From the NCBI RefSeq assembly GCF_040096285.1, contig NZ_JBBMEY010000007.1, forward strand, positions 1-64,000: 64,000 nucleotides of DNA, in the 5' to 3' direction. The notes below the pieces were generated by a model. The model searched no databases. It saw nothing but the letters and a program-made list of their open reading frames with translations, and was not told the origin of the DNA. The DNA is from Ruminococcoides intestinihominis (lineage in GTDB: Bacteria; Bacillota; Clostridia; Oscillospirales; Acutalibacteraceae). The translations under genes were made by a program, and so were the position numbers. Shown one piece after another: positions 1 to 8,320 of the stretch. Position 1 is the first letter of the stretch, and each line of letters begins with the position of its first letter.

Positions 1-212
1 TACATAGGGCATAATACCTTTATTTAGGATAGTTTGTAACGGTTCAATAGTGTTGACCCTACACCTGTGAGTCATAGTTATATATGATTTAAAATGCATA
101 ATCTCACTATAAATTTTTCTTTATAGACAATTAAATTTAAAACAAATTTACCTTAACCCACAATCAAAATAAAAAAGACAAACCCAAATTTATCTCACAA
201 AATAGGTATAAG
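1..212. other. AT-rich left-edge region without a gene
   Basis: No convincing open frame, RNA gene or promoter was seen on either strand. The only structured element nearby is the terminator hairpin that starts at 213. The sequence may be the downstream flank of the minus-strand Fn3 gene array, or a flank of a gene to the left of the window. Confidence 0.5.
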
Positions 213-236
213 AAAAAGCACTTCAAATGAAGTGCC
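213..236 (-). terminator. Rho-independent terminator after the Fn3 array
   Basis: A perfect 7-bp stem (GCACTTC / GAAGTGC, 218-224 with 229-235) has a 4-base loop. On the minus strand it is followed by a T run (213-217). It sits about 50 bases past the stop of the last Fn3 gene. The same 18-base hairpin core recurs at 53984-54001. Confidence 0.8.
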
Positions 237-284
237 TTTAGAATTAAAAACTTTAGACTTAAAATTCTTTTAACTTAGATAGAA

Positions 285-1508
285 TTATTTTACATTAATC
301 TGAACAAAGCCGATTTCTTCATTCATACCTAACATAGAAACCTGAGCCTTAGCCTTAACCTGACCTGCTGAAACACCTGTTACAACATAATCATCAGAAA
401 CAGTAGCAATACTTTCATCTAATGAAGTAATCTTTAGCACTGACTTTAATTGGTCAAATGTAATCATTCCACCTGTTTGTTTGATAGCTTGTTCAAAGCT
501 TTTCTTGATAGAATCATCAGTTGCACCGGCATTAACATTAACAGTCATAACACCTTTGTACTGAGCCTTTGTTAACATAGCTACAGAGTTTGCTGAGCCT
601 TTATAGGTAACAATCTTATAGTAGTATGTTTTATTCATTTCTACCTTAGTATCTGTATAAGAAGATTTATTCTTTGACAGTTTGCTTATTAATGTATAAT
701 TGCCATACTTACCGTTAGTTGAACGATATAGTTTGTAACCATCACAACCGTCATTTTTACTCCAATCAATATACATACCCTTTGTTAAAGCCATAGCAGA
801 AATATCTGTTGGTTCAACATAAGTAATTTTTCTTGTTGCACTTACAGCACTTGTTGAATTATTTCTTCTTGCAACAACTCTATAGTAGCAAGTTTTTACA
901 TCATAAAGATTTTCGTCAACAAAGTATGAAGTGTTGCCTGTTGTCTTGATTTTGCTTAGCTTACCGTTACCTACTTTTCTGTAAATATCGTACTTATTAG
1001 CACCCTTTGACTTTGTCCATGTAATTTTTACACCATAGATATTATCATCAAAATCATCAAAATCGTCAAGAGAACCACTACTTAAGACGTCATTAACATC
1101 TATTGTACAATCAGGATTCTTAACATAAGACTGAACCTTCACATTCTGTGGTGCAAGTAGTCTTGTGATAGACTTTGTCTTTGACTTTGAAGTTTCTTTG
1201 CCTTTAACTGCAACAACCTGATAGGAATAAGTCTTACCGGCTGATACCTTTTTATCAAGATACTTTACAGTTTTGTTGTTAGTCTTTTTAACAACTGAAT
1301 ACTTCTTTGCACCGGATGCTTTTCTATACACTTTATAGCTTTTTGCACCGGAAACCTTTTTCCAACTTACATTAACACCACTTGAAATGTTGCTAACGGA
1401 TACTGTTGTTTTCTTCATTGTTGTCTTTGCAGATGCAGTAATGTCAAATGAAACAAATACAGACACCATAATGCATAGTGAAAGACAAATACTTAATAAT
1501 CTTTTCAT
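285..1508 (-). CDS. Secreted fibronectin type III repeat protein, copy 1
   Basis: 407 aa. An N-terminal signal peptide is visible (KR, then a hydrophobic stretch to about residue 25, ending in TASA). Three fibronectin type III-like modules follow at about 35-115, 150-230 and 238-312, each with the W..V.GA..Y.VYR and YYYK/YSYQV patterns. The C-terminus (about 345-407) contains a 'IATVSDDYVVTGVSAG' stretch typical of bacterial Ig-like (Big_2) domains. No LPXTG, SLH or membrane anchor is seen, so it is probably released or held non-covalently. It is the last of three tandem paralogs 33 bases apart, probably one operon. No enzymatic motif was recognised; a binding or adhesion role is inference. 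Confidence 0.8.
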   Translation of the reverse strand: MKRLLSICLSLCIMVSVFVSFDITASAKTTMKKTTVSVSNISSGVNVSWKKVSGAKSYKVYRKASGAKKYSVVKKTNNKTVKYLDKKVSAGKTYSYQVVAVKGKETSKSKTKSITRLLAPQNVKVQSYVKNPDCTIDVNDVLSSGSLDDFDDFDDNIYGVKITWTKSKGANKYDIYRKVGNGKLSKIKTTGNTSYFVDENLYDVKTCYYRVVARRNNSTSAVSATRKITYVEPTDISAMALTKGMYIDWSKNDGCDGYKLYRSTNGKYGNYTLISKLSKNKSSYTDTKVEMNKTYYYKIVTYKGSANSVAMLTKAQYKGVMTVNVNAGATDDSIKKSFEQAIKQTGGMITFDQLKSVLKITSLDESIATVSDDYVVTGVSAGQVKAKAQVSMLGMNEEIGFVQINVK

Positions 1509-1541
1509 AATTAACCTCCTGAAATTTATAATAAAAAATTA

Positions 1542-2801
1542 TTAGTTTACATTAATTAGGATGAAACCGGCTTCATAACTCTTATCATCTAACAATAAAT
1601 CAAACTTAGCTTTAACTTGACCCTTTGAAACACCGGTTACAACAAAATCTCGTGAAATAGTTGCAATTTTTTTGTTTAATGAAGTAAACCTTAAATATGG
1701 TTTTAAATCATCTACTGTAGTATCACCTAAATCAGAACGCTTAATTGCTTTCTCAAAGCTCTTCTTAACTGAATCATCAGTTGCTCCAACAGAAACATTA
1801 ACTGTTTTCATTGGTTTATACTGAGTTTTTGTTATTATTGCAACAGAATTTAATGAACCTTTATATGCAACCATTTTGTAATAATAGGTTTTATTAAATT
1901 CTACATTTTTATCAGTAAATTCTAATGTGTTTTTTGAAAGTTTAGCTATTAAAGAATACTTACCGTTTTTACCATTTGTTGAACGATATATTTTGTAACC
2001 GTCGATACATTCATTAACACTATAACCCCAACCTAAGAACATACCACTTGCATAAGACTCAGTAGAAACTTTCATTGGGTCAATATAAGTAATTTTTCTT
2101 ACAGTACTTGATGAACTGGTTGATTTACTTCTTCTTGCTACAACTTTATAGTAACACTTTTTTACTTTGTAACTATCATCATCTATATAATAAATATCCT
2201 CATCAACATATGCTGATGTATTACCTGTTGTTTTGATTTTTTCAAACTTGCCACCAACAATTTTCCTATAAATATCGTACTTATTAGCACCCTTAGACTT
2301 TGTCCATGTAATTTTTACACCCATTACATTGTTGTCAGGTTCACCCGGATCATCAACAAATAGCTTTGCACTATCTATATCAATATAACTCTTATCTACA
2401 TAATAGTTATTCTTTACATATGACTGAACTTTTACATTCTTTGGTGCTAGTAATCTTGTGATAGACTTTGTCTTTGACTTTGAATAATCTTTGCCTTTTA
2501 CTGCAACAACTTGATAAGAATAAGTCTTACCGGCTGAAACCTTTTTATCAAGATACTTTACAGTTTTGTTGTTAGTTTTCTTAACAACTGAATACTTCTT
2601 TGCACCGGATGCTTTTCTATATACTTTATAGCTTTTTGCACCGGAAACCTTTTTCCAGCTAACATTAATACCGTTTGAAATGTTACTAGCTGAAACTGTA
2701 GTTTTCTTCAAATTTGTCTTTGCTGATGCAGTAATGTCAAATGAAACAAATACAGACATCATAATGCATAAAGAAAGACAAACGCTTAGTAATCTTTTCA
2801 T
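1542..2801 (-). CDS. Secreted fibronectin type III repeat protein, copy 2
   Basis: 419 aa, middle member of the tandem trio. The signal peptide and first Fn3 module (residues 1 to about 125) are nearly identical to copies 1 and 3, including at the DNA level. The second module carries an insertion rich in Asp, Tyr and Ser, and the third module and Big_2-like tail are diverged. The start ATG has a good AGGAGG-type ribosome site. Copies 2 and 3 also share the spacer and stop-codon region, which suggests duplication of a unit of gene plus spacer. Function unknown; extracellular location is inferred from the signal peptide. Confidence 0.8.
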   Translation of the reverse strand: MKRLLSVCLSLCIMMSVFVSFDITASAKTNLKKTTVSASNISNGINVSWKKVSGAKSYKVYRKASGAKKYSVVKKTNNKTVKYLDKKVSAGKTYSYQVVAVKGKDYSKSKTKSITRLLAPKNVKVQSYVKNNYYVDKSYIDIDSAKLFVDDPGEPDNNVMGVKITWTKSKGANKYDIYRKIVGGKFEKIKTTGNTSAYVDEDIYYIDDDSYKVKKCYYKVVARRSKSTSSSSTVRKITYIDPMKVSTESYASGMFLGWGYSVNECIDGYKIYRSTNGKNGKYSLIAKLSKNTLEFTDKNVEFNKTYYYKMVAYKGSLNSVAIITKTQYKPMKTVNVSVGATDDSVKKSFEKAIKRSDLGDTTVDDLKPYLRFTSLNKKIATISRDFVVTGVSKGQVKAKFDLLLDDKSYEAGFILINVN

Positions 2802-2833
2802 AAGTACCTCCTGAAAATTTATAATAAAAATTA

Positions 2834-4087
2834 TTAGTTTACATTAATTAGGATGAAACCTTTTTCAAGCTCAAAATTTCCTAGTTTCTGAATAATAGGG
2901 GCTTTTATTGTACCTTGTGATACTGCTGTAATAATATAGTCCTTAGAAACGGTTGCTACCTTTTCATCTTTTGATTCAATTCTAATTGATTCCATAATTT
3001 TATCAAAAGTTACCTCTTGATACAAGTCCGACATATTTCTCTTTAGGTCTTTATTTATTTTTGCTAAGGTCTTTTTGAACTGCTTTTGAACAGAATCGCT
3101 AGTATCACCAACATTTAAATTCACTGTAGTTACAGGTTCATACTTTTCTTTAATTGTTAAGCCAACAGAATTATTTGAACCTTTATAAGCCACAAGTTTG
3201 TAGTAATAAGTTTTTCCTAATTCAGCATTCTTTTCTTCATACTTATATTCTTTTGTTGTGTATTTACCGATATAAGAATATGAACCGGCTTTTCCTGTTA
3301 ATGAACGATACAACTTATAACCGTCACAACCTGCCACTTGAGTCCATGATACCAATAATTCATCTGATAAAGAATATGTAAATATATATGAAGGTTCAAC
3401 ATAACAGATTTTTCTTGTAGTACTATAATCACTTGCTGAAGTATTTTTTCTTGCTACAACTTTATAACTAAGATTTACTACACTAAAAAAAGATTCACGA
3501 TCCACATATGTTGAAATATTACCTACAGTTTTAATTTTTCTGTACTTTTTACTGTTATCAACTTTTCGGTAAATATCATATTTATTTGCACCTTTAGACT
3601 TATTCCAAGTTATCTTTACCCCTAATTTTGAGTCAAAAGTGAAAACATTATCAAAAACATAATCAGCTTTGCTACCCTTTAAGGTACAATCGGTTTTACT
3701 GGCATATGACTGAACCTTTACATTCTTTGGTGCTAGTAATCTTGTGATAGACTTTGTCTTTGACTTTGAAGTTTCTTTGCCTTTAACTGCAACAACCTGA
3801 TAAGAATAAGTCTTACCGGCTGATACCTTTTTATCAAGGTACTTTACAGTTTTGCTGTTAGTCTTTTTAACAACTGAATACTTCTTTGCACCGGATGCTT
3901 TTCTATATAATTTATAGCTTTTTGCACCGGAAACCTTTTTCCAGCTAACATTAATACCGTTTGAAATGTTACTAGCTGAAACTGTAGTTTTCTTCAAATT
4001 TGTCTTTGCTGATGCAGTAATATCAAATGAAACAAATACAGACACCATAATGCATAAAGAAAGACAAACGCTTAGTAATCTTTTCAT
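2834..4087 (-). CDS. Secreted fibronectin type III repeat protein, copy 3 (first in operon)
   Basis: 417 aa, first-transcribed member of the trio. It has a signal peptide ending near TASA, then Fn3 module 1 (about 35-115) nearly identical to the neighbours. Fn3 modules 2 (about 150-230) and 3 (about 235-305) are clearly more diverged. A longer C-terminal region contains the 'VATVSKDYIITAVSQG' Big_2-like stretch. Lys- and Ser/Thr-rich composition is typical of clostridial surface proteins. No catalytic motif or wall-anchoring motif is visible. A possible promoter lies just upstream (TATAAT complement at 4131-4136). Confidence 0.8.
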   Translation of the reverse strand: MKRLLSVCLSLCIMVSVFVSFDITASAKTNLKKTTVSASNISNGINVSWKKVSGAKSYKLYRKASGAKKYSVVKKTNSKTVKYLDKKVSAGKTYSYQVVAVKGKETSKSKTKSITRLLAPKNVKVQSYASKTDCTLKGSKADYVFDNVFTFDSKLGVKITWNKSKGANKYDIYRKVDNSKKYRKIKTVGNISTYVDRESFFSVVNLSYKVVARKNTSASDYSTTRKICYVEPSYIFTYSLSDELLVSWTQVAGCDGYKLYRSLTGKAGSYSYIGKYTTKEYKYEEKNAELGKTYYYKLVAYKGSNNSVGLTIKEKYEPVTTVNLNVGDTSDSVQKQFKKTLAKINKDLKRNMSDLYQEVTFDKIMESIRIESKDEKVATVSKDYIITAVSQGTIKAPIIQKLGNFELEKGFILINVN

Positions 4088-4130
4088 AAGTACCTCCTTT
4101 TACAAATAAAAATTGTATCTCTGTAAGCAC

Positions 4131-4136
4131 ATTATA
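4131..4136 (-). promoter_or_regulatory. Possible -10 element of the Fn3 operon
   Basis: A perfect TATAAT on the minus strand lies 44 bases before the start codon of the first Fn3 gene. No good -35 hexamer is visible 16-18 bases upstream of it (best is TTCCAT), so the assignment is tentative. Confidence 0.4.
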
Positions 4137-4247
4137 CTATATTATGGTACAAAATGGAAGTATTTTAAATAAAAATAAATTACTAAGCGTAGAATATTTT
4201 AATTAAATTTTATAAAAGTTGTACAAACAATGTAATATTATTTTACA

Positions 4248-5093
4248 TTATTTAACTGAGAAGTTGTCAATCAATCTTGTTTTGCCGATATAAACTGCCA
4301 TAGCAACTAGGGTGTTTTCTTTGATTTCCTTAACAGGGTTCATTGTAACACCGTCAACTGCCTCAACATAGTCAATTTTTGCAAGTGGTTCAGCATTAAT
4401 AAGTTCTTTCATTTTTGAAAGTATAGTTTCAGCATTCTTTTCACCATTAGCAATAATTTCTTTACCAAGGTTTACTGCTTTTGATAGACACAAAGCTGCC
4501 TTTCTTTCTTCATCACTTAGGTATGTATTTCTGCTTGACTTTGCAAGGCCATCACTTTCTCTAACAATAGGGCAACCGATAATTTCAATACCGTAGGACA
4601 TATCCTTAACCATTTTACGGATAATTGCAAGTTGCTGAGCATCTTTTTCACCAAAGAATGCTCTGTCAGGAGTTACAATGTTAAATAACTTTGAAACAAC
4701 AGTACAAACACCTCTAAAGTGAATTGGTCTTGTTTTGCCACAAAGTTGCTTTGGCATATCTGATAGAATTTCTACAAATGTACTGCTATCCTCATCATAC
4801 ATTTCAGAAACTTCAGGATGGAAAACCAGGTCAGCACCCATTTCTTCACATAATTTTTTATCATTGTCAAAATCTCTAGGATAAGACTCTAAGTCTTCAT
4901 TAGGTGCAAACTGTGTTGGGTTTAGGAAAACACTGACAACTGTTTTGTCACAATGTTCAACAGATGTTTTAATAAGACTTGCATGACCTTCATGTAAGTA
5001 ACCCATTGTTGGTACAAGACCAACTGTTAGTCCATTTCTCTTCCAATCCTTAACTTGCTGACGAACTTCACTGATTTTTGTTGCTACTGTCAT
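4248..5093 (-). CDS. panC: Pantothenate synthetase
   Basis: 281 aa, the usual family length. It joins D-pantoate and beta-alanine with ATP to give pantothenate, a cytoplasmic step toward coenzyme A. The nucleotidyltransferase HxGH motif is visible as 'MGYLHEGHASLI' near residue 30, and the 'FLNPTQF' and 'GEKDAQQL' segments expected of PanC follow. The start codon lies one base downstream of the panB stop, so the two are translationally linked. It is the last gene of panG-panB-panC. No panD is present in the window, so the beta-alanine source is not shown here. Confidence 0.97.
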   Translation of the reverse strand: MTVATKISEVRQQVKDWKRNGLTVGLVPTMGYLHEGHASLIKTSVEHCDKTVVSVFLNPTQFAPNEDLESYPRDFDNDKKLCEEMGADLVFHPEVSEMYDEDSSTFVEILSDMPKQLCGKTRPIHFRGVCTVVSKLFNIVTPDRAFFGEKDAQQLAIIRKMVKDMSYGIEIIGCPIVRESDGLAKSSRNTYLSDEERKAALCLSKAVNLGKEIIANGEKNAETILSKMKELINAEPLAKIDYVEAVDGVTMNPVKEIKENTLVAMAVYIGKTRLIDNFSVK

Positions 5094-5094
5094 T

Positions 5095-5931
5095 TTACTT
5101 CTCTTCTTTCCTTAATTCATCAATAATTTCTTTATCTATTGCAAAGCTATGGTCTTTATCAGGGAAAGAACCATTCTTTACTTCCTTATCATACTGCTTA
5201 AAAGCATCTACCATCTTGTCACCAAGAAGTTCATATCTCTTTACAAACTTAGGTACATAGTCACTAAACAAACCCAACATATCTTGATATACAAGAATCT
5301 GACCATCTGTACCATCACCTGCACCGATACCGATTGTAGGGATAGTTAGCTTCTCAGTAATATATTCACAAAGTTCAGTTGGTGCACATTCAATAACTAC
5401 TGCAAAAGCACCGGCTTTCTCTACTGCTAAAGCATCTTCTACCATTTTTCTTGCACCGTCAATACTTTTACCCTGAACCTTAAAGCCACCAAAAGCATTT
5501 ACACTTTGAGGTGTCATACCGATATGAGCCATTACAGGAATACCTGCATTAGTAATAGCCTTGATACGGTCGCACATTTCTACGCCACCCTCAAGTTTAA
5601 CTGCATTTGCTCTAGCCTCTTTCATTAGTCTACCGGCATTCATTACTGCTTGTTCAACAGAAACTTCATAAGACATAAAAGGCATATCAACAACAACCAT
5701 TGCATTTTTACATGCTCTTGATACTGCACTGCCAAAGGTAATCATATCTTCCATTGTAACTGAAAGTGTATCTTCATAACCTAGCATAACATTACCTAGG
5801 CTATCACCTACCAAAATACCGTTTACACAATTATCCATAATTTTTGCAGTTGAATAATCGTAAGCAGTCAGCATTGAGATTTTCTCTCCCTTTGCCTTCA
5901 TCTTTGCAAAAGTTGAAACATTATTTTTCAT
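5095..5931 (-). CDS. panB: 3-methyl-2-oxobutanoate hydroxymethyltransferase
   Basis: 278 aa. It uses 5,10-methylene-tetrahydrofolate to convert 2-oxoisovalerate to ketopantoate. Recognised by the family segments 'MLTAYDYSTAKIMD', 'GDSLGNVMLGY', 'KLEGG' and 'GIPVMAHIGMTPQ', and by 'IGIGAGDGTDGQILVYQDMLG', the PanB hallmark region. Length is normal. Its start overlaps the 3' end of panG by 11 bases and its stop abuts panC, consistent with one transcript for ketopantoate formation, reduction and condensation. Confidence 0.97.
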   Translation of the reverse strand: MKNNVSTFAKMKAKGEKISMLTAYDYSTAKIMDNCVNGILVGDSLGNVMLGYEDTLSVTMEDMITFGSAVSRACKNAMVVVDMPFMSYEVSVEQAVMNAGRLMKEARANAVKLEGGVEMCDRIKAITNAGIPVMAHIGMTPQSVNAFGGFKVQGKSIDGARKMVEDALAVEKAGAFAVVIECAPTELCEYITEKLTIPTIGIGAGDGTDGQILVYQDMLGLFSDYVPKFVKRYELLGDKMVDAFKQYDKEVKNGSFPDKDHSFAIDKEIIDELRKEEK

Positions 5932-6781
5932 TTTCTGCTCCTTTCAAAAGTACCTGTAATTCACTATAATCTCGGTTTTCATTTTTTACTTTGCTAATAT
6001 TTAAAATTCTTTTTGATAGCAAAGTATAAATTTCTTTTTCTTCACCACTTAAACAGTTTAAGTGCTTAGTTACTGTATTAGTGTCACATCTTTCTACCGG
6101 TCCTGTTAAGCTGCTTACTACATCATTTTCCATAACATTCTTAACATTGTTAGTTACAATTGGAGTTAGTGCTTTCAGAGCGTTTTCCCTTGTAAATCCA
6201 CAATCTACTAAAGTAGAAATACAAAAATCAAGTAGTCCTACCACAAGATTACTACCAATAGTAGCTGACAAATGATACTTATGTTTCATAGATTTATCAA
6301 TAACTTGAAAATCATTACCACACTTTTTAAGAATATCTGTAACTAACTTAACACCAAGGGCTGAGCCTTCCACAGAAAAAAAGCCATCAGCTATTTCACA
6401 ATATGACTTATACTTGTCACTAATTGCAAATAACGGATGGACTGAACATATCATTGCACCAAAATCTTCTGCATCATCAAAAGCCTCTTTAGCAGACATA
6501 ACACCACTACAATGGCAAATTAATTTTCCCTTGATTGCTTGTTTTGAAAGAGAAGAATATACATCTCTTATATTATTATCCGGAACTGTAAGAAAAAGAG
6601 CGTCACAACTTCTAACCAAATCGTTTATACTTTCAAAACAACTTGTGTTTGTAAAACTTGATGCTTCCTTTGCACTAGAGATATTTTTGCTAAAATATCC
6701 AACAACAGATATACCCTTACTCTGAAAATATTTTCCCAAAGTAAATCCAACTTTACCTGCTCCTACAAATCCAATTTTCAT
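5921..6781 (-). CDS. panG: Ketopantoate reductase, PanG type (Rossmann/DUF2520)
   Basis: 286 aa. The N-terminus shows a Rossmann dinucleotide fold (GAGKVG at about 8-13), and the C-terminal half has the DUF2520 pattern with 'HPLF' near the middle. This architecture matches PanG, the non-PanE ketopantoate reductase described in Francisella and also found in Firmicutes. Position directly before panB supports the role. The ATG at 6781 is preferred over an in-frame TTG at 6811 because AGGTGA lies just ahead of the ATG. That ribosome site can pair with 6799-6804 to form a hairpin. The function is by family and context, not by residue proof. Confidence 0.82.
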   Translation of the reverse strand: MKIGFVGAGKVGFTLGKYFQSKGISVVGYFSKNISSAKEASSFTNTSCFESINDLVRSCDALFLTVPDNNIRDVYSSLSKQAIKGKLICHCSGVMSAKEAFDDAEDFGAMICSVHPLFAISDKYKSYCEIADGFFSVEGSALGVKLVTDILKKCGNDFQVIDKSMKHKYHLSATIGSNLVVGLLDFCISTLVDCGFTRENALKALTPIVTNNVKNVMENDVVSSLTGPVERCDTNTVTKHLNCLSGEEKEIYTLLSKRILNISKVKNENRDYSELQVLLKGAENEK

Positions 6782-6785
6782 AAAA

Positions 6786-6804
6786 TCACCTACTTTCAAG
6801 GTGA
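6786..6804 (-). promoter_or_regulatory. Hairpin covering the panG ribosome binding site
   Basis: On the minus strand TCACCT (6799-6804) can pair perfectly with AGGTGA (6786-6791), the Shine-Dalgarno sequence of panG, across a 7-base loop. The neighbouring GGTGTCACC palindrome (6801-6809) would compete for the upstream arm. This could tune translation of the operon; no known riboswitch class was recognised. Confidence 0.35.
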
Positions 6805-6978
6805 CACCCAAAGTCCCATTCCTTACGGATATAAGCTATAAAAGGATATTAAAAAACATTGTATGTGGTACTATTTCATAAGAATACAGTCCACAAAATA
6901 TAATATAACATTCTAAAGAAAAAAAGTAAAGAAAAATATACCTTTACACTAAATAATTTTACAGAAAAAGGCAAAATA

Positions 6979-7003
6979 AAACTCCCCACAATGTGAGGAG
7001 TTT
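6979..7003 (-). terminator. Terminator after ftsZ
   Basis: AAACTCC (6979-6985) pairs with GGAGTTT (6997-7003), extended by CAC/GTG around a 3-base loop with one mismatch. The minus-strand exit is followed by TTATTTT. It ends the dcw cluster and separates it from the pan operon. Confidence 0.8.
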
Positions 7004-7017
7004 AAGTTTAAAATCAA

Positions 7018-8118
7018 TTACTTATTAAAGATTGACATAATGTCATAGAAAGTATCGTCATCATCATCTTCAGCCTTTGGAGCCGGAGTAGATGCAGGTG
7101 TGCTACTTACAGGAGCAGTAGCAGTAACCGGCTTTGCAGGAATCTTATCTTCATCCTTATCGCCGTTGAAACCTGTAGCAATAACTGTAACGCTGATTTC
7201 GTCTTCCATATTTTCATTGATAACAGCACCCCAGATGATGTTTGCATCTTCAGAAGCCTTGTTAGAAATCATTGTAGAAGCAATATCAATATCTTCAAGT
7301 GAAATATCAGCAGAAGCAGTAACATTAATAATAACGCCCTTAGCACCGTCAATAGCTGTTTCTAGTAATGGTGAAGAAATAGCCTGTTCAGCAGCAAGTG
7401 TAGCCTTATCCTTACCGGAAGCCTTACCGATGCCCATATGAGCATAACCTGCATTCTTCATAATAGCAGTAACATCGGCAAAGTCAAGGTTAACAAGACC
7501 CGGAACAAGGATTAGGTCAGAGATACTCTGAACACCCTGACGAAGAACATCATCAGCAATGCTAAATGCATTCTTAAGAGTGATTGACTGGTCACTAAAG
7601 TACTTTAGTCTTTCATTAGGTACGATAATCAGTGAGTCAACAGATGTTGCAAGTTCCTGAATACCCTGTTCAGCCTGAGCCATTCTCTTCTTACCTTCAA
7701 AAGCAAAAGGCTTAGTAACAACTGCAACAGTTAGGATGCCCATTTCTTTAGCAATCTGAGCAACCACAGGAGCAGCACCTGTACCTGTGCCACCACCCAT
7801 ACCGGCAGTAACAAATACCATATCTGTATCTTTAAGTAGAGCTGCAATTTCTTCCTTTGATTCTTCAGCTGACTGCTGACCGATACTTGGAAGAGAACCT
7901 GCACCCTTACCTCTTGTAATCTTTTCACCAATCTGAACTTTCTTGTCAGCCTTAGAGAACTGAAGAACATGTTCATCTGTATTTATAGCAATAAATTCAA
8001 CATTTTGAACTTCACTAGAAACCATTCTGTTGATAGCGTTACCGCCGCCGCCACCGACACCGATAACTTTAATAACTGGTAAATAATTCATTGGTTCATT
8101 TTCTAACTCAAAAGCCAT
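7018..8118 (-). CDS. ftsZ: Cell division GTPase FtsZ
   Basis: 366 aa tubulin-like protein that polymerises into the Z ring at midcell. The glycine-rich start (VGGGGGNAINRM), the tubulin signature GGGTGTG at 108-114 and the 'NTDEH' region are visible. After a short proline/alanine-rich linker the last residues (DDTFYDIMSIFNK) form the conserved C-terminal peptide that contacts membrane tethers. FtsA, the usual partner gene, is not in this cluster. A strong ribosome site (AAGGAGGAAG) precedes the ATG. It is the last gene of the cluster and probably also has its own promoter in the 202-base gap upstream. Confidence 0.98.
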   Translation of the reverse strand: MAFELENEPMNYLPVIKVIGVGGGGGNAINRMVSSEVQNVEFIAINTDEHVLQFSKADKKVQIGEKITRGKGAGSLPSIGQQSAEESKEEIAALLKDTDMVFVTAGMGGGTGTGAAPVVAQIAKEMGILTVAVVTKPFAFEGKKRMAQAEQGIQELATSVDSLIIVPNERLKYFSDQSITLKNAFSIADDVLRQGVQSISDLILVPGLVNLDFADVTAIMKNAGYAHMGIGKASGKDKATLAAEQAISSPLLETAIDGAKGVIINVTASADISLEDIDIASTMISNKASEDANIIWGAVINENMEDEISVTVIATGFNGDKDEDKIPAKPVTATAPVSSTPASTPAPKAEDDDDDTFYDIMSIFNK

Positions 8119-8180
8119 TTAAACTTCCTCCTTGTTTCCTATATATCTAATACATAATGCTTTAAATAGACACAATTACT

Positions 8181-8216
8181 ATTATATAAGGTATCATAAA
8201 ATACGGAAAAAATCAA
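8181..8216 (-). promoter_or_regulatory. Possible ftsZ promoter
   Basis: On the minus strand TTGATT (8211-8216) stands 17 bases before TACCTT (8188-8193), with a TG one base ahead of it as in extended -10 sites. A TATAAT (8181-8186) lies just after. Either -10 could serve ftsZ, 60-70 bases downstream. Assignment is weak. Confidence 0.35.
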
Positions 8217-8320
8217 GTAATTTTGTGCTTTATCTTAAATTTCAAAAAGTATAACTACATATGGTGTATATAGTAATTTTTTCGTCAATATATTACTTAT
8301 TATTTTAGTAAATATTTAAC

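Noticed and set aside
3154..3381. Plus-strand 75-aa frame inside the Fn3 copy 3 gene
   Set aside because: It is antisense to a well-supported secreted protein gene, with no ribosome site.
4197..4250. AATGTAA/TTACATT hairpin as the pan operon terminator
   Set aside because: The stem is short, entirely A/T apart from one pair per arm, overlaps the panC end region, and lacks a T run.
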